64,000 bases of DNA from positions 1-64,000 of the forward strand of contig JBAOIA010000012.1 in the NCBI GenBank assembly GCA_037045145.1. Direction: 5' to 3'. The DNA comes from Bacteroidia bacterium. GTDB lineage: Bacteria > Bacteroidota > Bacteroidia > AKYH767-A > OLB10. The notes under the pieces were generated by a model. The model was given only the letters and a program-made list of their open reading frames with translations. It did not search any database and was not told the DNA's origin. The translations under genes were made by a program, and so were the position numbers. This document shows positions 1-8,535 of the stretch, one piece after another; position 1 is the stretch's first letter, and every line of letters begins with the position of its first letter.

Positions 1-225
1 CCTGCAAAAGAAAAAGTGAGATTTGAATATTCAGAACCAGTAAGTGAAAACTCACAGATAGAGGTGTATGATAACTTAGGAGTAATGGTTAAAAAAATCA
101 TATTGACGAAGGGTTCTATAAGTACAACTTTTAGCATTAATGATTTGCCTCCGGGCATGTATTTATGCCGTGTGTTTATAAACAATGCTTACAGCCAATC
201 CAATAAATTAACAATTATCAGGTAA
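1..225 (+). CDS. C-terminal end of a T9SS-sorted protein (partial, array copy 0)
   Basis: The reading frame is open from base 1 to the TAA at 223-225, so the gene begins outside the window. The visible 74 residues are the final part of a type A T9SS sorting domain. They read PAKEKVRFEY, then a beta-strand with YDNLGVMVKK, then LPPGMYLCRVFIN and the basic tail NKLTIIR. The tail resembles those of the next two copies downstream (SKLTVIR), so this is most likely the 3' end of another member of the same tandem family. The sorting domain directs export across the outer membrane and is normally cleaved there. A GTG at 16 could start a short ORF but has no support as a real start. An intrinsic terminator follows directly. 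Confidence 0.8.
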   Translation, partial: PAKEKVRFEYSEPVSENSQIEVYDNLGVMVKKIILTKGSISTTFSINDLPPGMYLCRVFINNAYSQSNKLTIIR

Positions 226-231
226 TAGTTT

Positions 232-268
232 ACAAAAAAATCCCGCTAATGAGGCGGGATTTTTTTTT
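232..268 (+). terminator. Intrinsic terminator after array copy 0
   Basis: A GC-rich hairpin, AATCCCGC paired with GCGGGATT around a short loop, is followed by a run of eight or more T. It ends copy 0 and abuts the -7 box of the next copy, so terminator and promoter share the T-run. Confidence 0.85.
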
Positions 269-275
269 ATATTTG
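268..275 (+). promoter_or_regulatory. TAnnTTTG -7 box of array copy 1
   Basis: TATATTTG matches the Bacteroidota -7 consensus TAnnTTTG. Only four bases separate it from the ATG at 280, so the transcription start should fall at or next to the start codon and the mRNA would be leaderless or nearly so. Confidence 0.6.
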
Positions 276-279
276 AGGT

Positions 280-1791
280 ATGAAATCAGGAAAATTATTT
301 ATTGTTTTCTTTTTGGCAACGAGTTTTTATGCAACTGCACAAAACCGAAATTCAATCTGGTGCTTTGGCGACAGCGCAGGTATTGATTTTAGTAATATCA
401 GTAATCCTGTACCAATAACAACTGCTATGCGTGGGCGAGGTTCCTGCGCAAGCATTGCTGATGGTGCAGGTAACTTATTGTTTTATAGTAATACATACAC
501 GTATTTAACTTTAGTTTGGAATGCCTTGAATGATACCATGACCAACTCATATCCCATGGGGGGGGGGGGGGTATATAATGAGTTACAAATAGTACCTTTT
601 CCTGACGGGCAGAATAAATATTATTTATTTTATAAAAATGTTACAGGAGGACTTGATGGTATTTTTTATGCCATTATTGATATGAATACCGTATGGGGAA
701 CGCCCGGTTTGGGCGAGGTTATTATCAAAGGGCAGCAGATTAGTAACCACCGTATAGCCGATTGTTTGCAGGCTGTTAAACATGGCAATGGAAGGGACTG
801 GTGGCTGGTTACAAAAATGTCAGATGCTAATTTAACACATACCGACAGGTTTATAGAATACCTTATAACTCCCAGCGGCATATCAGGTCCATTCCATTTT
901 GATTTTGGAATAGCATTTGATCAGGATTTTCAAAAAATAATTTTTAATACAACCTGTTCAAAAATAATGAACATAAATACTGTAGGTTATATGTGCGAGT
1001 TTGACTTTGACCGTTGCAGCGGTGTCATCAGCAATCCTCATGTTATTTATCCTGAAATAACCACTTTTCCTTATAACAGAATTTTTTGGGAGGGCGCGTA
1101 TTCTCCTGATGACAGCGTTTTTTATGCTACTACAAATACTGTATCCGGTGTTAATTATAGCTATCTGTTACAGTATGATTTAACAGCGTTTGATATTCCG
1201 GCAAGCTGCGATACATTAGATTCGGCAATAGTACCTATTGGAACAGGTGCAGTACGTTTAGCCCCTGATGGTAAAATATATTTTAGTCGTGCCTACAAAA
1301 GTCTCACTGCAAACAGCTATCCTTATGCAGACACCATGTATAATTACATAAACATGAATTTGGGAGTAATTAATGAGCCTAATAGTTTAGGAGCTACCTG
1401 TAACTTTCAGCCCTTCAGTTTTTACTTAGGCGGTAAACGTACATATTTAGGTTTACCCAATAATCCCGATTATGATTTGGGAGCGTTAGCGGGAAGTGTG
1501 TGTGATACAATCACAGGTATTGCTCCCTCTCCTTTGGAGAGGGTTGGGGTGAGGTTTTACCCCAATCCGGCTTCAGAAAATGTACTGTTTGAATATGATA
1601 GTATTTTCGGAGAAAACTCAAGCCTTGTTATTTACAACAACATGGGTATGATGGTAAAAACAATTCAGCTTGGCAAGAACGATAGCAAAACAGCATTTTC
1701 AGTTGCCGGATTTTCACCGGGAGTTTATACGGGGCATTTGCTTATAAACAAAACGTTTAAGCAAACAAGTAAATTAACTGTTATAAGGTAA
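280..1791 (+). CDS. T9SS-sorted exported protein, array copy 1 (poly-G tract, in frame)
   Basis: This is a 503-residue secreted protein of unknown function. A Sec signal peptide covers residues 1-21 (ending ATAQ), followed by the family block SIWCFGDSAGIDF. The middle carries VKHGNGRDWW, EFDFDRCSG, a propeller-like YSPDDSVFY, LAPDGKIYFS, FYLGGKRTY and GLPNNPDY. The C-terminus is a type A T9SS sorting domain with FYPNPAS at about 427 and a tail ending KLTVIR. A run of 14 G at 558-571 encodes Met-Gly4-Val (residues 93-98) and here keeps the frame open. A palindromic insert at 1525-1543 codes for the linker before the sorting domain. From about 963 to the stop, the DNA appears identical to copy 2. 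The beta-propeller fold is my inference from the repeated strand motifs; no enzymatic motif is recognised. Confidence 0.85.
   Translation: MKSGKLFIVFFLATSFYATAQNRNSIWCFGDSAGIDFSNISNPVPITTAMRGRGSCASIADGAGNLLFYSNTYTYLTLVWNALNDTMTNSYPMGGGGVYNELQIVPFPDGQNKYYLFYKNVTGGLDGIFYAIIDMNTVWGTPGLGEVIIKGQQISNHRIADCLQAVKHGNGRDWWLVTKMSDANLTHTDRFIEYLITPSGISGPFHFDFGIAFDQDFQKIIFNTTCSKIMNINTVGYMCEFDFDRCSGVISNPHVIYPEITTFPYNRIFWEGAYSPDDSVFYATTNTVSGVNYSYLLQYDLTAFDIPASCDTLDSAIVPIGTGAVRLAPDGKIYFSRAYKSLTANSYPYADTMYNYINMNLGVINEPNSLGATCNFQPFSFYLGGKRTYLGLPNNPDYDLGALAGSVCDTITGIAPSPLERVGVRFYPNPASENVLFEYDSIFGENSSLVIYNNMGMMVKTIQLGKNDSKTAFSVAGFSPGVYTGHLLINKTFKQTSKLTVIR
558..571 (+). repeat. Poly-G tract (14 G) in array copy 1
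   Basis: Fourteen consecutive G lie inside the coding sequence and are in frame (ON). The same site in copies 2 and 3 has 13 G and is out of frame. Tracts this long are typical slipped-strand hot spots. Confidence 0.9.
1525..1555. repeat. GC-rich palindromic insert in coding sequence
   Basis: CCCTCTCC-ttt-GGAGAGGG is followed by TTGGGGTGAGG and translated as PSPLERVGVR in the linker before the sorting domain. The same palindrome recurs in copies 2, 3 and, altered, in copy 7. It looks like a small mobile or REP-like repeat tolerated in frame in a spacer. Confidence 0.7.
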
Positions 1792-1800
1792 ATAAAAACA

Positions 1801-1829
1801 AAAAGGGGGCTTAAAAAGCCCCTTTTTTT
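1801..1829 (+). terminator. Intrinsic terminator between array copies 1 and 2
   Basis: AAGGGGGCTT pairs with AAGCCCCTT (one bulged G) around a short A loop and is followed by seven T. The next promoter box begins four bases after the T-run. Confidence 0.8.
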
Positions 1830-1832
1830 GAG

Positions 1833-1840
1833 TAAATTTG
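1833..1840 (+). promoter_or_regulatory. TAnnTTTG -7 box of array copy 2
   Basis: TAAATTTG sits four bases before the ATG at 1845, the same geometry as in copies 1 and 3. This predicts a leaderless or near-leaderless transcript. Confidence 0.6.
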
Positions 1841-1844
1841 CTGT

Positions 1845-3357
1845 ATGAAAAAAAGCGTTGTACTGCTTCTGATAATAACCGCCACCCATTCTTTTGCACA
1901 AAACAGAAATAGCATCTGGTGCTTTGGCGACAGCGCAGGAATTGATTTTAGTAACATAAATAACCCTGTTCCTTTTACCTCATCTGTTGAAGGAAGAGGC
2001 TCATGTGTTAGCATAGCAGACAACAACGGTAATCTTTTATTTTATAGTAATACTTATATGACCATTGCACGAACTATGGTGTGGAATGCCTTACATGATA
2101 CCATGACTAACTCATATCCCATGGGGGGGGGGGGGAGCATATAATGAGTTGCAGATAGTACCTTTCTCTGACGGACAGAATAAATATTACCTGTTTTATA
2201 AAAATGTTACAGGAGGACTTGATGGTATTTTTTATGCCATTATTGATATGAATACCGTATGGGGAACGCCCGGTTTGGGAGAGGTTGTTATCAAAGGGCA
2301 GCAAATAAATACAAACAGAATAGCCGATTGCATGCAGGCTGTTAAGCATGGCAATGGCAGGGACTGGTGGTTAGTTACAAAAATGTCAGATGCTAATTTA
2401 ACACATACCGACAGGTTTATAGAATACCTTATAACTCCCAGCGGCATATCAGGTCCATTCCATTTTGATTTTGGAATAGCATTTGACCAGGATTTTCAAA
2501 AAATAATATTTAATACCTCCTGTTCAAAAATAATGAACATAAATACTGTAGGTTATATGTGCGAGTTTGACTTTGACCGTTGCAGCGGTGTCATCAGCAA
2601 TCCTCATGTTATTTATCCTGAAATAACCACTTTTCCTTATAACAGAATTTTTTGGGAGGGCGCGTATTCTCCTGATGACAGCGTTTTTTATGCTACTACA
2701 AATACTGTATCCGGTGTTAATTATAGCTATCTGTTACAGTATGATTTAACAGCGTTTGATATTCCGGCAAGCTGCGATACATTAGATTCGGCAATAGTAC
2801 CTATTGGAACAGGTGCAGTACGTTTAGCCCCTGATGGTAAAATATATTTTAGTCGTGCCTACAAAAGTCTCACTGCAAACAGCTATCCTTATGCAGACAC
2901 CATGTATAATTACATAAACATGAATTTGGGAGTAATTAATGAGCCTAATAGTTTAGGAGCTACCTGTAACTTTCAGCCCTTCAGTTTTTACTTAGGCGGT
3001 AAACGTACATATTTAGGTTTACCCAATAATCCCGATTATGATTTGGGAGCGTTAGCGGGAAGTGTGTGTGATACAATCACAGGTATTGCTCCCTCTCCTT
3101 TGGAGAGGGTTGGGGTGAGGTTTTACCCCAATCCGGCTTCAGAAAATGTACTGTTTGAATATGATAGTATTTTCGGAGAAAACTCAAGCCTTGTTATTTA
3201 CAACAACATGGGTATGATGGTAAAAACAATTCAGCTTGGCAAGAACGATAGCAAAACAGCATTTTCAGTTGCCGGATTTTCACCGGGAGTTTATACGGGG
3301 CATTTGCTTATAAACAAAACGTTTAAGCAAACAAGTAAATTAACTGTTATAAGGTAA
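1845..3357 (+). CDS. T9SS-sorted exported protein, array copy 2 (phase-OFF frameshift at poly-G)
   Basis: Homologous to copy 1, but the frame breaks at a run of 13 G (2123-2135). The 5' frame encodes a signal peptide (MKKSVVLLLIITATHSFAQ) and the N-terminal block, then stops at 2142-2144 after 99 residues. The rest continues one frame over, from about 2149 to 3357, with all family motifs and a sorting domain. With 12 or 15 G the two parts join into one ORF of about 503 or 504 residues, like copy 1. In the state shown, only a 99-residue secreted fragment would be made. The 5' part is almost identical to copy 3 and the 3' part to copy 1, so this copy is a mosaic created by tandem duplication. 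A homopolymer sequencing error is the main alternative. Confidence 0.75.
2123..2135 (+). repeat. Poly-G tract (13 G) in array copy 2, out of frame
   Basis: Thirteen G shift the frame so that a stop follows two codons later (AGC ATA TAA). Losing one G or gaining two would restore the family reading GGG-GCA-TAT-AAT-GAG. Confidence 0.85.
3091..3121. repeat. GC-rich palindromic insert in copy 2
   Basis: Same CCCTCTCC-ttt-GGAGAGGG palindrome and TTGGGGTGAGG tail as at 1525, duplicated with the surrounding gene (offset 1566 bases). Confidence 0.7.
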
Positions 3358-3369
3358 ATAAAAACAAAA

Positions 3370-3397
3370 AAGGGGGCTTAAAAAGCCCCTTTTTTTG
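3370..3397 (+). terminator. Intrinsic terminator between array copies 2 and 3
   Basis: This is a duplicate of the terminator at 1801: a G-rich arm, GGGGGCTT, pairs with AAGCCCC and is followed by seven T. There is one extra A in the 5' A-run. Confidence 0.8.
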
Positions 3398-3399
3398 AG

Positions 3400-3407
3400 T
3401 AAATTTG
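3400..3407 (+). promoter_or_regulatory. TAnnTTTG -7 box of array copy 3
   Basis: TAAATTTG ends four bases before the ATG at 3412, identical in arrangement to copy 2. Confidence 0.6.
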
Positions 3408-3411
3408 CTGT

Positions 3412-4927
3412 ATGAAAAAAAGCGTTGTACTGCTTCTGATAATAACCGCCACCCATTCTTTTGCACAAAACAGAAATAGCATCTGGTGCTTTGGCGACAG
3501 CGCAGGAATTGATTTTAGTAACATAAATAACCCTGTTCCTTTTACCTCATCTGTTGAAGGCAGAGGCTCATGTGTTAGCATAGCAGACAACAACGGTAAT
3601 CTTTTATTTTATAGTAATACTTATATGACCATTGCACGAACTATGGTGTGGAATGCCTTACATGATACCATGACTAACTCATATCCCATGGGGGGGGGGG
3701 GGAGCATATAATGAGTTGCAGATAGTACCTTTCTCTGACGGACAAAATAAATATTATGTATTTTATACTAATGTTCGTGGATTTATTGACGGTATTTTTT
3801 ATGCCATTATTGATATGAATACCGTATGGGGAACACCCGGTTTAGGTGAGGTTATTATCAAAGGGCAGCAGATTACTAATCACCGTATAGCCGATTGTTT
3901 GCAGGCTGTTAAGCATGGCAATGGCAGGGACTGGTGGTTAGTTACTAAATTTTCGGATGCTAACCTTACTACATTAAATCGCTTTGCTGTTTTTTTAGTT
4001 ACGTCTAATGGCATTTCTAATCCCGTGTTTTATGATTTTAATGATGCCATGGACATGGATTTCCAAAAAATTATATTCAATAACTCTTATACTAAGATTA
4101 TGAATATTAATCTTTATGGCTATATGTGCGAATTTGATTTTGACCGTTGCAGCGGTGTCATCAGCAATCCTCATGTCATTTATCCTGAAATAACCTCACT
4201 CCCTTACAACAGAGTTTTTTGGGAGGGGGCTTATTCTCCCAATGACAGTGTTTTTTATATTGCTACCAATCGCTATCCATTGTTGCTTAATTGCTATTTA
4301 TTACAGTTTGATCTTACTGCATCAGATATTCCTGCAAGCTGCGATACACTTGATGATTATTTATTTCCAATTGAACCCGGAGCAGTACGTTTAGCTCCTG
4401 ATGGAAAAATTTATTACAGCCGTGCTTATAAAAGCCCGGGTGTAAACAGTTATCCTTATGCAGATAGCATGTATAATTACATAAACATGAACCTGAGTGT
4501 AATTAACGAGCCTGATAATATTGGCGCAGCATGTAATTATCAACCGTTCAGTTTCTACTTAGGCGGTAAACGTACATATTACGGCTTGCCCAATAATCCC
4601 GATTATGATTTGGGAGCGTTAGCGGGAAGTGTGTGTGATACAATCACAGGTATTGCTCCCTCTCCTTTGGAGAATCCCGATAGCTATCGGGAGGGAGTGA
4701 GGTTATATCCCAACCCCGCCAACAGTACATTGTATGCTAGCGGAATGCCTGAAGGCAAAAACGAAATGCAGGTTTATGACCTTTACGGCAGGTTATTATT
4801 GAAAAAGCAAAATAATAGCAGCAGTGGTGTAATAGATGTATCTTCGCTTTCTGACGGAGTGTATAATATTAGAATAAAGAATGAAACAGGCGAATACTTT
4901 AAAAAGCGGTTTGTGGTTATTAAATAA
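3412..4927 (+). CDS. T9SS-sorted exported protein, array copy 3 (phase-OFF frameshift at poly-G)
   Basis: Third array copy with a poly-G tract. The first 99 residues nearly duplicate copy 2 (one base difference seen in about 370). They end at a stop directly after 13 G (3690-3702). The remainder, about 3716-4927, lies one frame over and carries VKHGNGRDWW, DFDRCSG, YSPNDSVFYI, LAPDGKIYYS and GLPNNPDYDLG. Twelve or 15 G would give one ORF of about 504 or 505 residues. Its sorting domain (LYPNPANSTLYA at the start, YFKKRFVVIK at the end) differs completely from copies 1 and 2, showing C-terminal module exchange. A palindrome nested inside another palindrome lies at 4658-4693. No catalytic motif is recognised. 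Confidence 0.75.
3690..3702 (+). repeat. Poly-G tract (13 G) in array copy 3, out of frame
   Basis: Same codon position as the tracts in copies 1 and 2. The frame is interrupted, with the stop codon six bases beyond the tract. Confidence 0.85.
4658..4693. repeat. Nested palindromic inserts in copy 3
   Basis: The CCCTCTCC-ttt-GGAGA palindrome of copies 1 and 2 is interrupted by TCCCGATAGCTATCGGGA, a perfect 18-base palindrome at 4675-4692. The total stays in frame and encodes a proline- and arginine-rich linker. This suggests successive insertions of two repeat families at one site. Confidence 0.7.
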
Positions 4928-4943
4928 TTTAAAATGTTTACTA

Positions 4944-4977
4944 ATGGCAGCAACACTCTGTTGCTGCCATTTTTTTT
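4944..4977 (+). terminator. Intrinsic terminator that contains the start codon of copy 4
   Basis: ATGGCAGCAACA pairs perfectly over 12 bases with TGTTGCTGCCAT around a three-base loop and is followed by eight T. It is a textbook terminator for copy 3, yet the ATG at its base and the stem itself encode the signal peptide start of copy 4 (MAATLCCCHFF). Confidence 0.75.
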
Positions 4978-6380
4978 GCTTTTCACAAAACAAGAATTCT
5001 GTTTGGTGCTTTGGTGATAGTGCGGGAATAGATTTTGGTTCGGGAGTACCTGTAACTTTTCAATCCGGTATGGATAGTAGAGGAAGCTGTGTCAGCATTT
5101 CAGACAATAACGGGAATTTACTTTTTTATGCAGCAACAATGCCTTATTCAGGTTCAAATCCCGCATTTTCAACCATTGTTTTTAACTCCACAAATTCAAT
5201 AATGGCTAATGGTGATTCTATATTTGGCAAAGGATGGTATCAGGAATTGGTAATAGTGCCTAATCCTGCCAATGACAGCACCTATTATTTATTTTCTATT
5301 GGAAGTACTACCACTTTTGGTTTGTGCTATAGTATTATTGATATGCGGCTAAATAATGGATTGGGTGCAGTTACAGTTAAAAATATTCAATTGCAAAGTT
5401 TTCAGCAGGTGGATTGCCTGAATGCTGTTAAACATGGCAATGGAAGAGACTGGTGGGTATTATTCAGAAAAGCAGGTTCTTTATCAAATGGCAACAATGA
5501 CTGGTATTCTTATTTAATAACACCTGACAGCATTCAGAATGTTTCCGTTCAGTCAATAGGTTCATTAAACAAAACTAGCGGAGGACATACCAATTGGATT
5601 GGTTTAACAGAGCTATATGATTTTGACCGTTGCTCAGGATTATTAAGCAATCCTGTTACCATTGAACCGGAAGCATTGCCATCAGTGCCATATACATGGA
5701 GTTGTGCTTTATCACCCGATGCAAGCAAATTATATGTAACAACAGCAGATGATACCACTTATTTGTTTCAATATAATTTGAATGCACCTAATATTACTTT
5801 ATCAAAAGACACGCTTTGGACTATAAGCAGCCCACAATATGCAGGAGGCGGTTTAAAATTAGCACCTGATAATAAAATTTATATGTCATCATGGTATGAT
5901 AATCAAATTATTTTTCCTTATCCTTATCAGGATACTGTTTATAATATGTACAACATGAACTTGTCAGTAATAAACCAGCCTGATAGTTTAGGTTCGGCAT
6001 GTGATTTTCAGCCTTACAGTTTTTATCTCGGAGGCAAAAGAACTTACGTAGGTTTGCCTAATAATCCTGATTATGAGTTGGGGGCTTTAACAGGAAGCAT
6101 TTGCGATACTTTAACTTCTGTAAAAGAAATAACAGAACAAAATGCCATCAATATTTTTCCTAATCCATTCTTTAACAAAATTGCTTTTCAGTATCAGCAA
6201 CACAGCAACACTAAAATAAAAGAAGCAACCATTTTTAATTCAACGGGAGAAATTGTTTTTGAAAAAAAAGTAGCGCAAACGCTTTATGAGTTGGATTTAT
6301 CTTTTCTTCCAAATGGTATTTATTTTTTAACTATTCACACAGAAAAAAATACCATTACAAAAAAGCTTGTGAAGCTTTAA
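4944..6380 (+). CDS. T9SS-sorted exported protein, array copy 4
   Basis: A protein of about 478 residues of the array family. I chose ATG 4944 because it gives a compact signal peptide (MAATLCCCHFFCFSQ) directly before QNKNSVWCFGDSAGIDFG; longer in-frame extensions run back into copy 3. Family blocks follow: RGSCVSISDNNGNLLFY, VKHGNGRDWW, YDFDRCSGLLSNP, LSPDASKLYVT, LAPDNKIYMSSWYDNQ, SFYLGGKRTY and GLPNNPDYELG. The sorting domain starts at IFPNPFFNKIAF and ends NTITKKLVKL; it is shared with copy 5 only. At the site where copies 1-3 carry poly-G, this copy has FGKGWYQE and no homopolymer, so it should be stably ON. No -7 box was found before the ATG, so expression may depend on read-through of the upstream terminator. 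Molecular function unknown. Confidence 0.8.
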   Translation: MAATLCCCHFFCFSQNKNSVWCFGDSAGIDFGSGVPVTFQSGMDSRGSCVSISDNNGNLLFYAATMPYSGSNPAFSTIVFNSTNSIMANGDSIFGKGWYQELVIVPNPANDSTYYLFSIGSTTTFGLCYSIIDMRLNNGLGAVTVKNIQLQSFQQVDCLNAVKHGNGRDWWVLFRKAGSLSNGNNDWYSYLITPDSIQNVSVQSIGSLNKTSGGHTNWIGLTELYDFDRCSGLLSNPVTIEPEALPSVPYTWSCALSPDASKLYVTTADDTTYLFQYNLNAPNITLSKDTLWTISSPQYAGGGLKLAPDNKIYMSSWYDNQIIFPYPYQDTVYNMYNMNLSVINQPDSLGSACDFQPYSFYLGGKRTYVGLPNNPDYELGALTGSICDTLTSVKEITEQNAINIFPNPFFNKIAFQYQQHSNTKIKEATIFNSTGEIVFEKKVAQTLYELDLSFLPNGIYFLTIHTEKNTITKKLVKL

Positions 6381-6381
6381 A

Positions 6382-6993
6382 CTATCCTTCCGCACATTTT
6401 ATAATACCATGCTTACTGCCAACATAGGCAGGTTGGATTCTGTTAACCGCACCTTGCAAAGTAATGATCTGGTGGCTGCCGAAGCCATTAATGGGAGCAT
6501 AACAGAAGACAATGCAATGGAGGAAAACAGCCGGTTTATTAATAGCCTTATCATTAAAAAACTGGCTGTGGGTGATACCCTTGATGCTTCTGATACAACT
6601 GCGCTCGAAAGCATATTTGAACAGCATTGGCTGGTGGCAGGTTTAAGCGTTTACCAGGCGGCAGCCTTGCTCGGTAAAGAATATTATTCGCCTGAATTAC
6701 CGGCATTACGTAAGGTTAATAATAACATACCTGATAAACCAAACGATAACGATGATGTATCAGGTGCAGCAATAAACATGTATCCTAACCCCGCAACCGG
6801 TGAAATTTATTTTGCGGGTGAACTGCCTGATGATGCCACAGTAAAAATTTATGATGTTACAGGCAGGGTGGTGTTATTAAAAACATACAGCAGCAGAATT
6901 GATGTTACCGGTTTAGAAGAAGGCTTTTATATGGTGAAAATTTACCATGATAATAAAATGCTGTTTAACAACATACTGGTAAAAATTAAGTAA
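6382..6993 (+). pseudogene. 3' fragment of an unrelated T9SS-sorted protein (cassette A)
   Basis: This is an open frame with a T9SS sorting domain but no signal peptide or promoter. It starts two bases after the stop of copy 4. Homology to the sister fragment at 8536 begins before the first ATG (6409): LSFR.FYN.ML.ANIG.L. The ATG is therefore unlikely to be a native start and the 5' part of the gene is missing. The helical middle (LESIFEQHWLVAGLSVYQAAALLG) is followed by MYPNPATGEIYF and the tail NILVKIK. Such helical segments occur near the end of large T9SS proteins; the exact family is not recognised. It appears to be carried along as part of a copy-plus-fragment duplication unit. Confidence 0.6.
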
Positions 6994-7012
6994 AAAAATA
7001 CAATTATCTTTT

Positions 7013-7044
7013 AAAGCCTGCCTTATCTTTGTAAGGCAGGCTTT
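7013..7044 (+). terminator. Intrinsic terminator after cassette A
   Basis: AAAGCCTGCCTTA pairs perfectly with TAAGGCAGGCTTT (13 bp) around a six-base loop and is followed by a T-rich stretch. Confidence 0.8.
7024..7031 (+). promoter_or_regulatory. TAnnTTTG -7 box in the terminator loop, copy 5
   Basis: TATCTTTG lies across the end of the stem and the loop of the preceding terminator hairpin, 24 bases before the ATG at 7056. The same DNA may end one transcript and start the next. Confidence 0.5.
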
Positions 7045-7055
7045 AATTTTAAGAG

Positions 7056-8534
7056 ATGAAAAAACTGTTAATCATTCTAATGGTTTTATTGAGTGAACTC
7101 GTTTATGCTCAAAATCAAAACTCCGTTTGGTGTTTTGGAGACAGTGCTTTAATTGATTTTAGCGATACTTCAAATATTATAGTGGGGACATGTGGTTTGG
7201 ATAGTAGAGGATCATGTGTTTCTATTAGTAATAATAATGGCGAATTATTATTTTCAGCAGCAACAAGAGCCGGATTCGGTAATTTTACTGGGCGTGTATT
7301 TGATGCACAAAATAGTCTAATGTCAAATGGTGATGCAATCGCAGGAGAAGGATGGTATAATGAAATGATAATAGTACCTAATCCTGCCAATGACAGCACC
7401 TATTATTTATTTTCTATAGATGTTGCTTCAATACATGGTTTATATTATAGTATAGTGGATATGAAACTAAATAATGGATTGGGTGATGTAACTGTTAAAA
7501 ACGTTCAATTACAAAGTTTCAATATGGTAGATTGCCTGAATGCTGTTAAGCATGGTAATGGGAGAGACTGGTGGGTAATATTCAGGCGCGACCCACAGTT
7601 TAATCCTTCCAATGAGTTTTTAACTTATTTAATAACCCCATCCGGCATAAGTAATTACACTCAGCAAAATGTAGGTGGTCCTATCTATTCTAACAATGCT
7701 GATATTGCATTTTCACCTTCGGGAAATAAAGTTGCTGTAACCAGTTATAACGGACTGATAGAAATTTTGAATTTTGACAGATGTACAGGGCAGTTAACAT
7801 TACAACATCAAATACAAACCGGAGTATTAGTATCGCCCACACCGGCATTGTGGAGTGTTGCCTTTTCTCCTGATGAAAGTAAGTTATACATATCTAATTG
7901 CGACACCACCACTTATTTGTTTCAATATGACTTAAACGCAGCCAATATAGCAACCAGTAAAGACACTCTTTGGACTATCAGTAGTCCTAAATATGCAGGA
8001 GGTGGTTTAAAATTAGCTCCTGATAATAAAATTTATATGTCATCATGGTATGATAATCAATTAATGTTTCCTTATCCTTATCCAGACAGCGTTTACAACG
8101 TATTCAACATGAACCTATCAGTAATAAACCAGCCTGATAGTTTAGGTACGGCATGTAATTTTCAGCCTTACAGTTTTTATCTCGGAGGCAAAAGAACATA
8201 TCTTGGTTTACCTAATAATCCGGATTATGAGTTGGGGGCTTTAACAGGAAGCATTTGCGATACTTTAACTTCTGTAAAAGAAATAACAGAACAAAATGCC
8301 ATCAATATTTTTCCTAATCCATTCTTTAACAAAATTGCTTTTCAGTATCAGCAACACAGCAGCACTAAGATAAAAGAAGCAACCATTTTTAATTCAATGG
8401 GAGAAATTGTTTTTGAAAAAAAAGTAGCGCAAACGCTTTATGAGTTGGATTTATCTTTTCTTCCCAATGGTGTTTATTTTTTAACTATCCACACAGAAAA
8501 AAGCACCATTGCAAAAAAGCTTGTGAAGCTGTAA
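7056..8534 (+). CDS. T9SS-sorted exported protein, array copy 5
   Basis: A 492-residue array family protein. The signal peptide is MKKLLIILMVLLSELVYAQ, followed by NQNSVWCFGDSALIDFS. It carries RGSCVSISNNNGELLF, VKHGNGRDWW, LNFDRCTGQL, FSPDESKLYIS, LAPDNKIYMSSWYDNQ, FYLGGKRTYLG and GLPNNPDYELG. The C-terminal sorting domain (IFPNPFFNKIAF to IAKKLVKL) is nearly identical to that of copy 4, as is the following junction into a second orphan fragment. Copies 4 and 5 with their fragments thus form a duplicated two-part unit. The poly-G site reads IAGEGWYNE with no homopolymer. Function unknown; I infer a propeller-like secreted or surface protein. Confidence 0.85.
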   Translation: MKKLLIILMVLLSELVYAQNQNSVWCFGDSALIDFSDTSNIIVGTCGLDSRGSCVSISNNNGELLFSAATRAGFGNFTGRVFDAQNSLMSNGDAIAGEGWYNEMIIVPNPANDSTYYLFSIDVASIHGLYYSIVDMKLNNGLGDVTVKNVQLQSFNMVDCLNAVKHGNGRDWWVIFRRDPQFNPSNEFLTYLITPSGISNYTQQNVGGPIYSNNADIAFSPSGNKVAVTSYNGLIEILNFDRCTGQLTLQHQIQTGVLVSPTPALWSVAFSPDESKLYISNCDTTTYLFQYDLNAANIATSKDTLWTISSPKYAGGGLKLAPDNKIYMSSWYDNQLMFPYPYPDSVYNVFNMNLSVINQPDSLGTACNFQPYSFYLGGKRTYLGLPNNPDYELGALTGSICDTLTSVKEITEQNAINIFPNPFFNKIAFQYQQHSSTKIKEATIFNSMGEIVFEKKVAQTLYELDLSFLPNGVYFLTIHTEKSTIAKKLVKL

Positions 8535-8535
8535 A

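Noticed and set aside
1845..3357. Two separate genes (1845-2144 and 2149-3357) instead of one frameshifted gene
   Set aside because: The second part lacks a signal peptide and starts inside a conserved family block; copy 1 shows the same sequence as one ORF, and the break lies exactly at the poly-G run.
4881..4943. Longer N-terminus for copy 4 starting inside copy 3
   Set aside because: The extension overlaps the coding end of copy 3 and is not signal-peptide-like; ATG 4944 gives a normal signal peptide.
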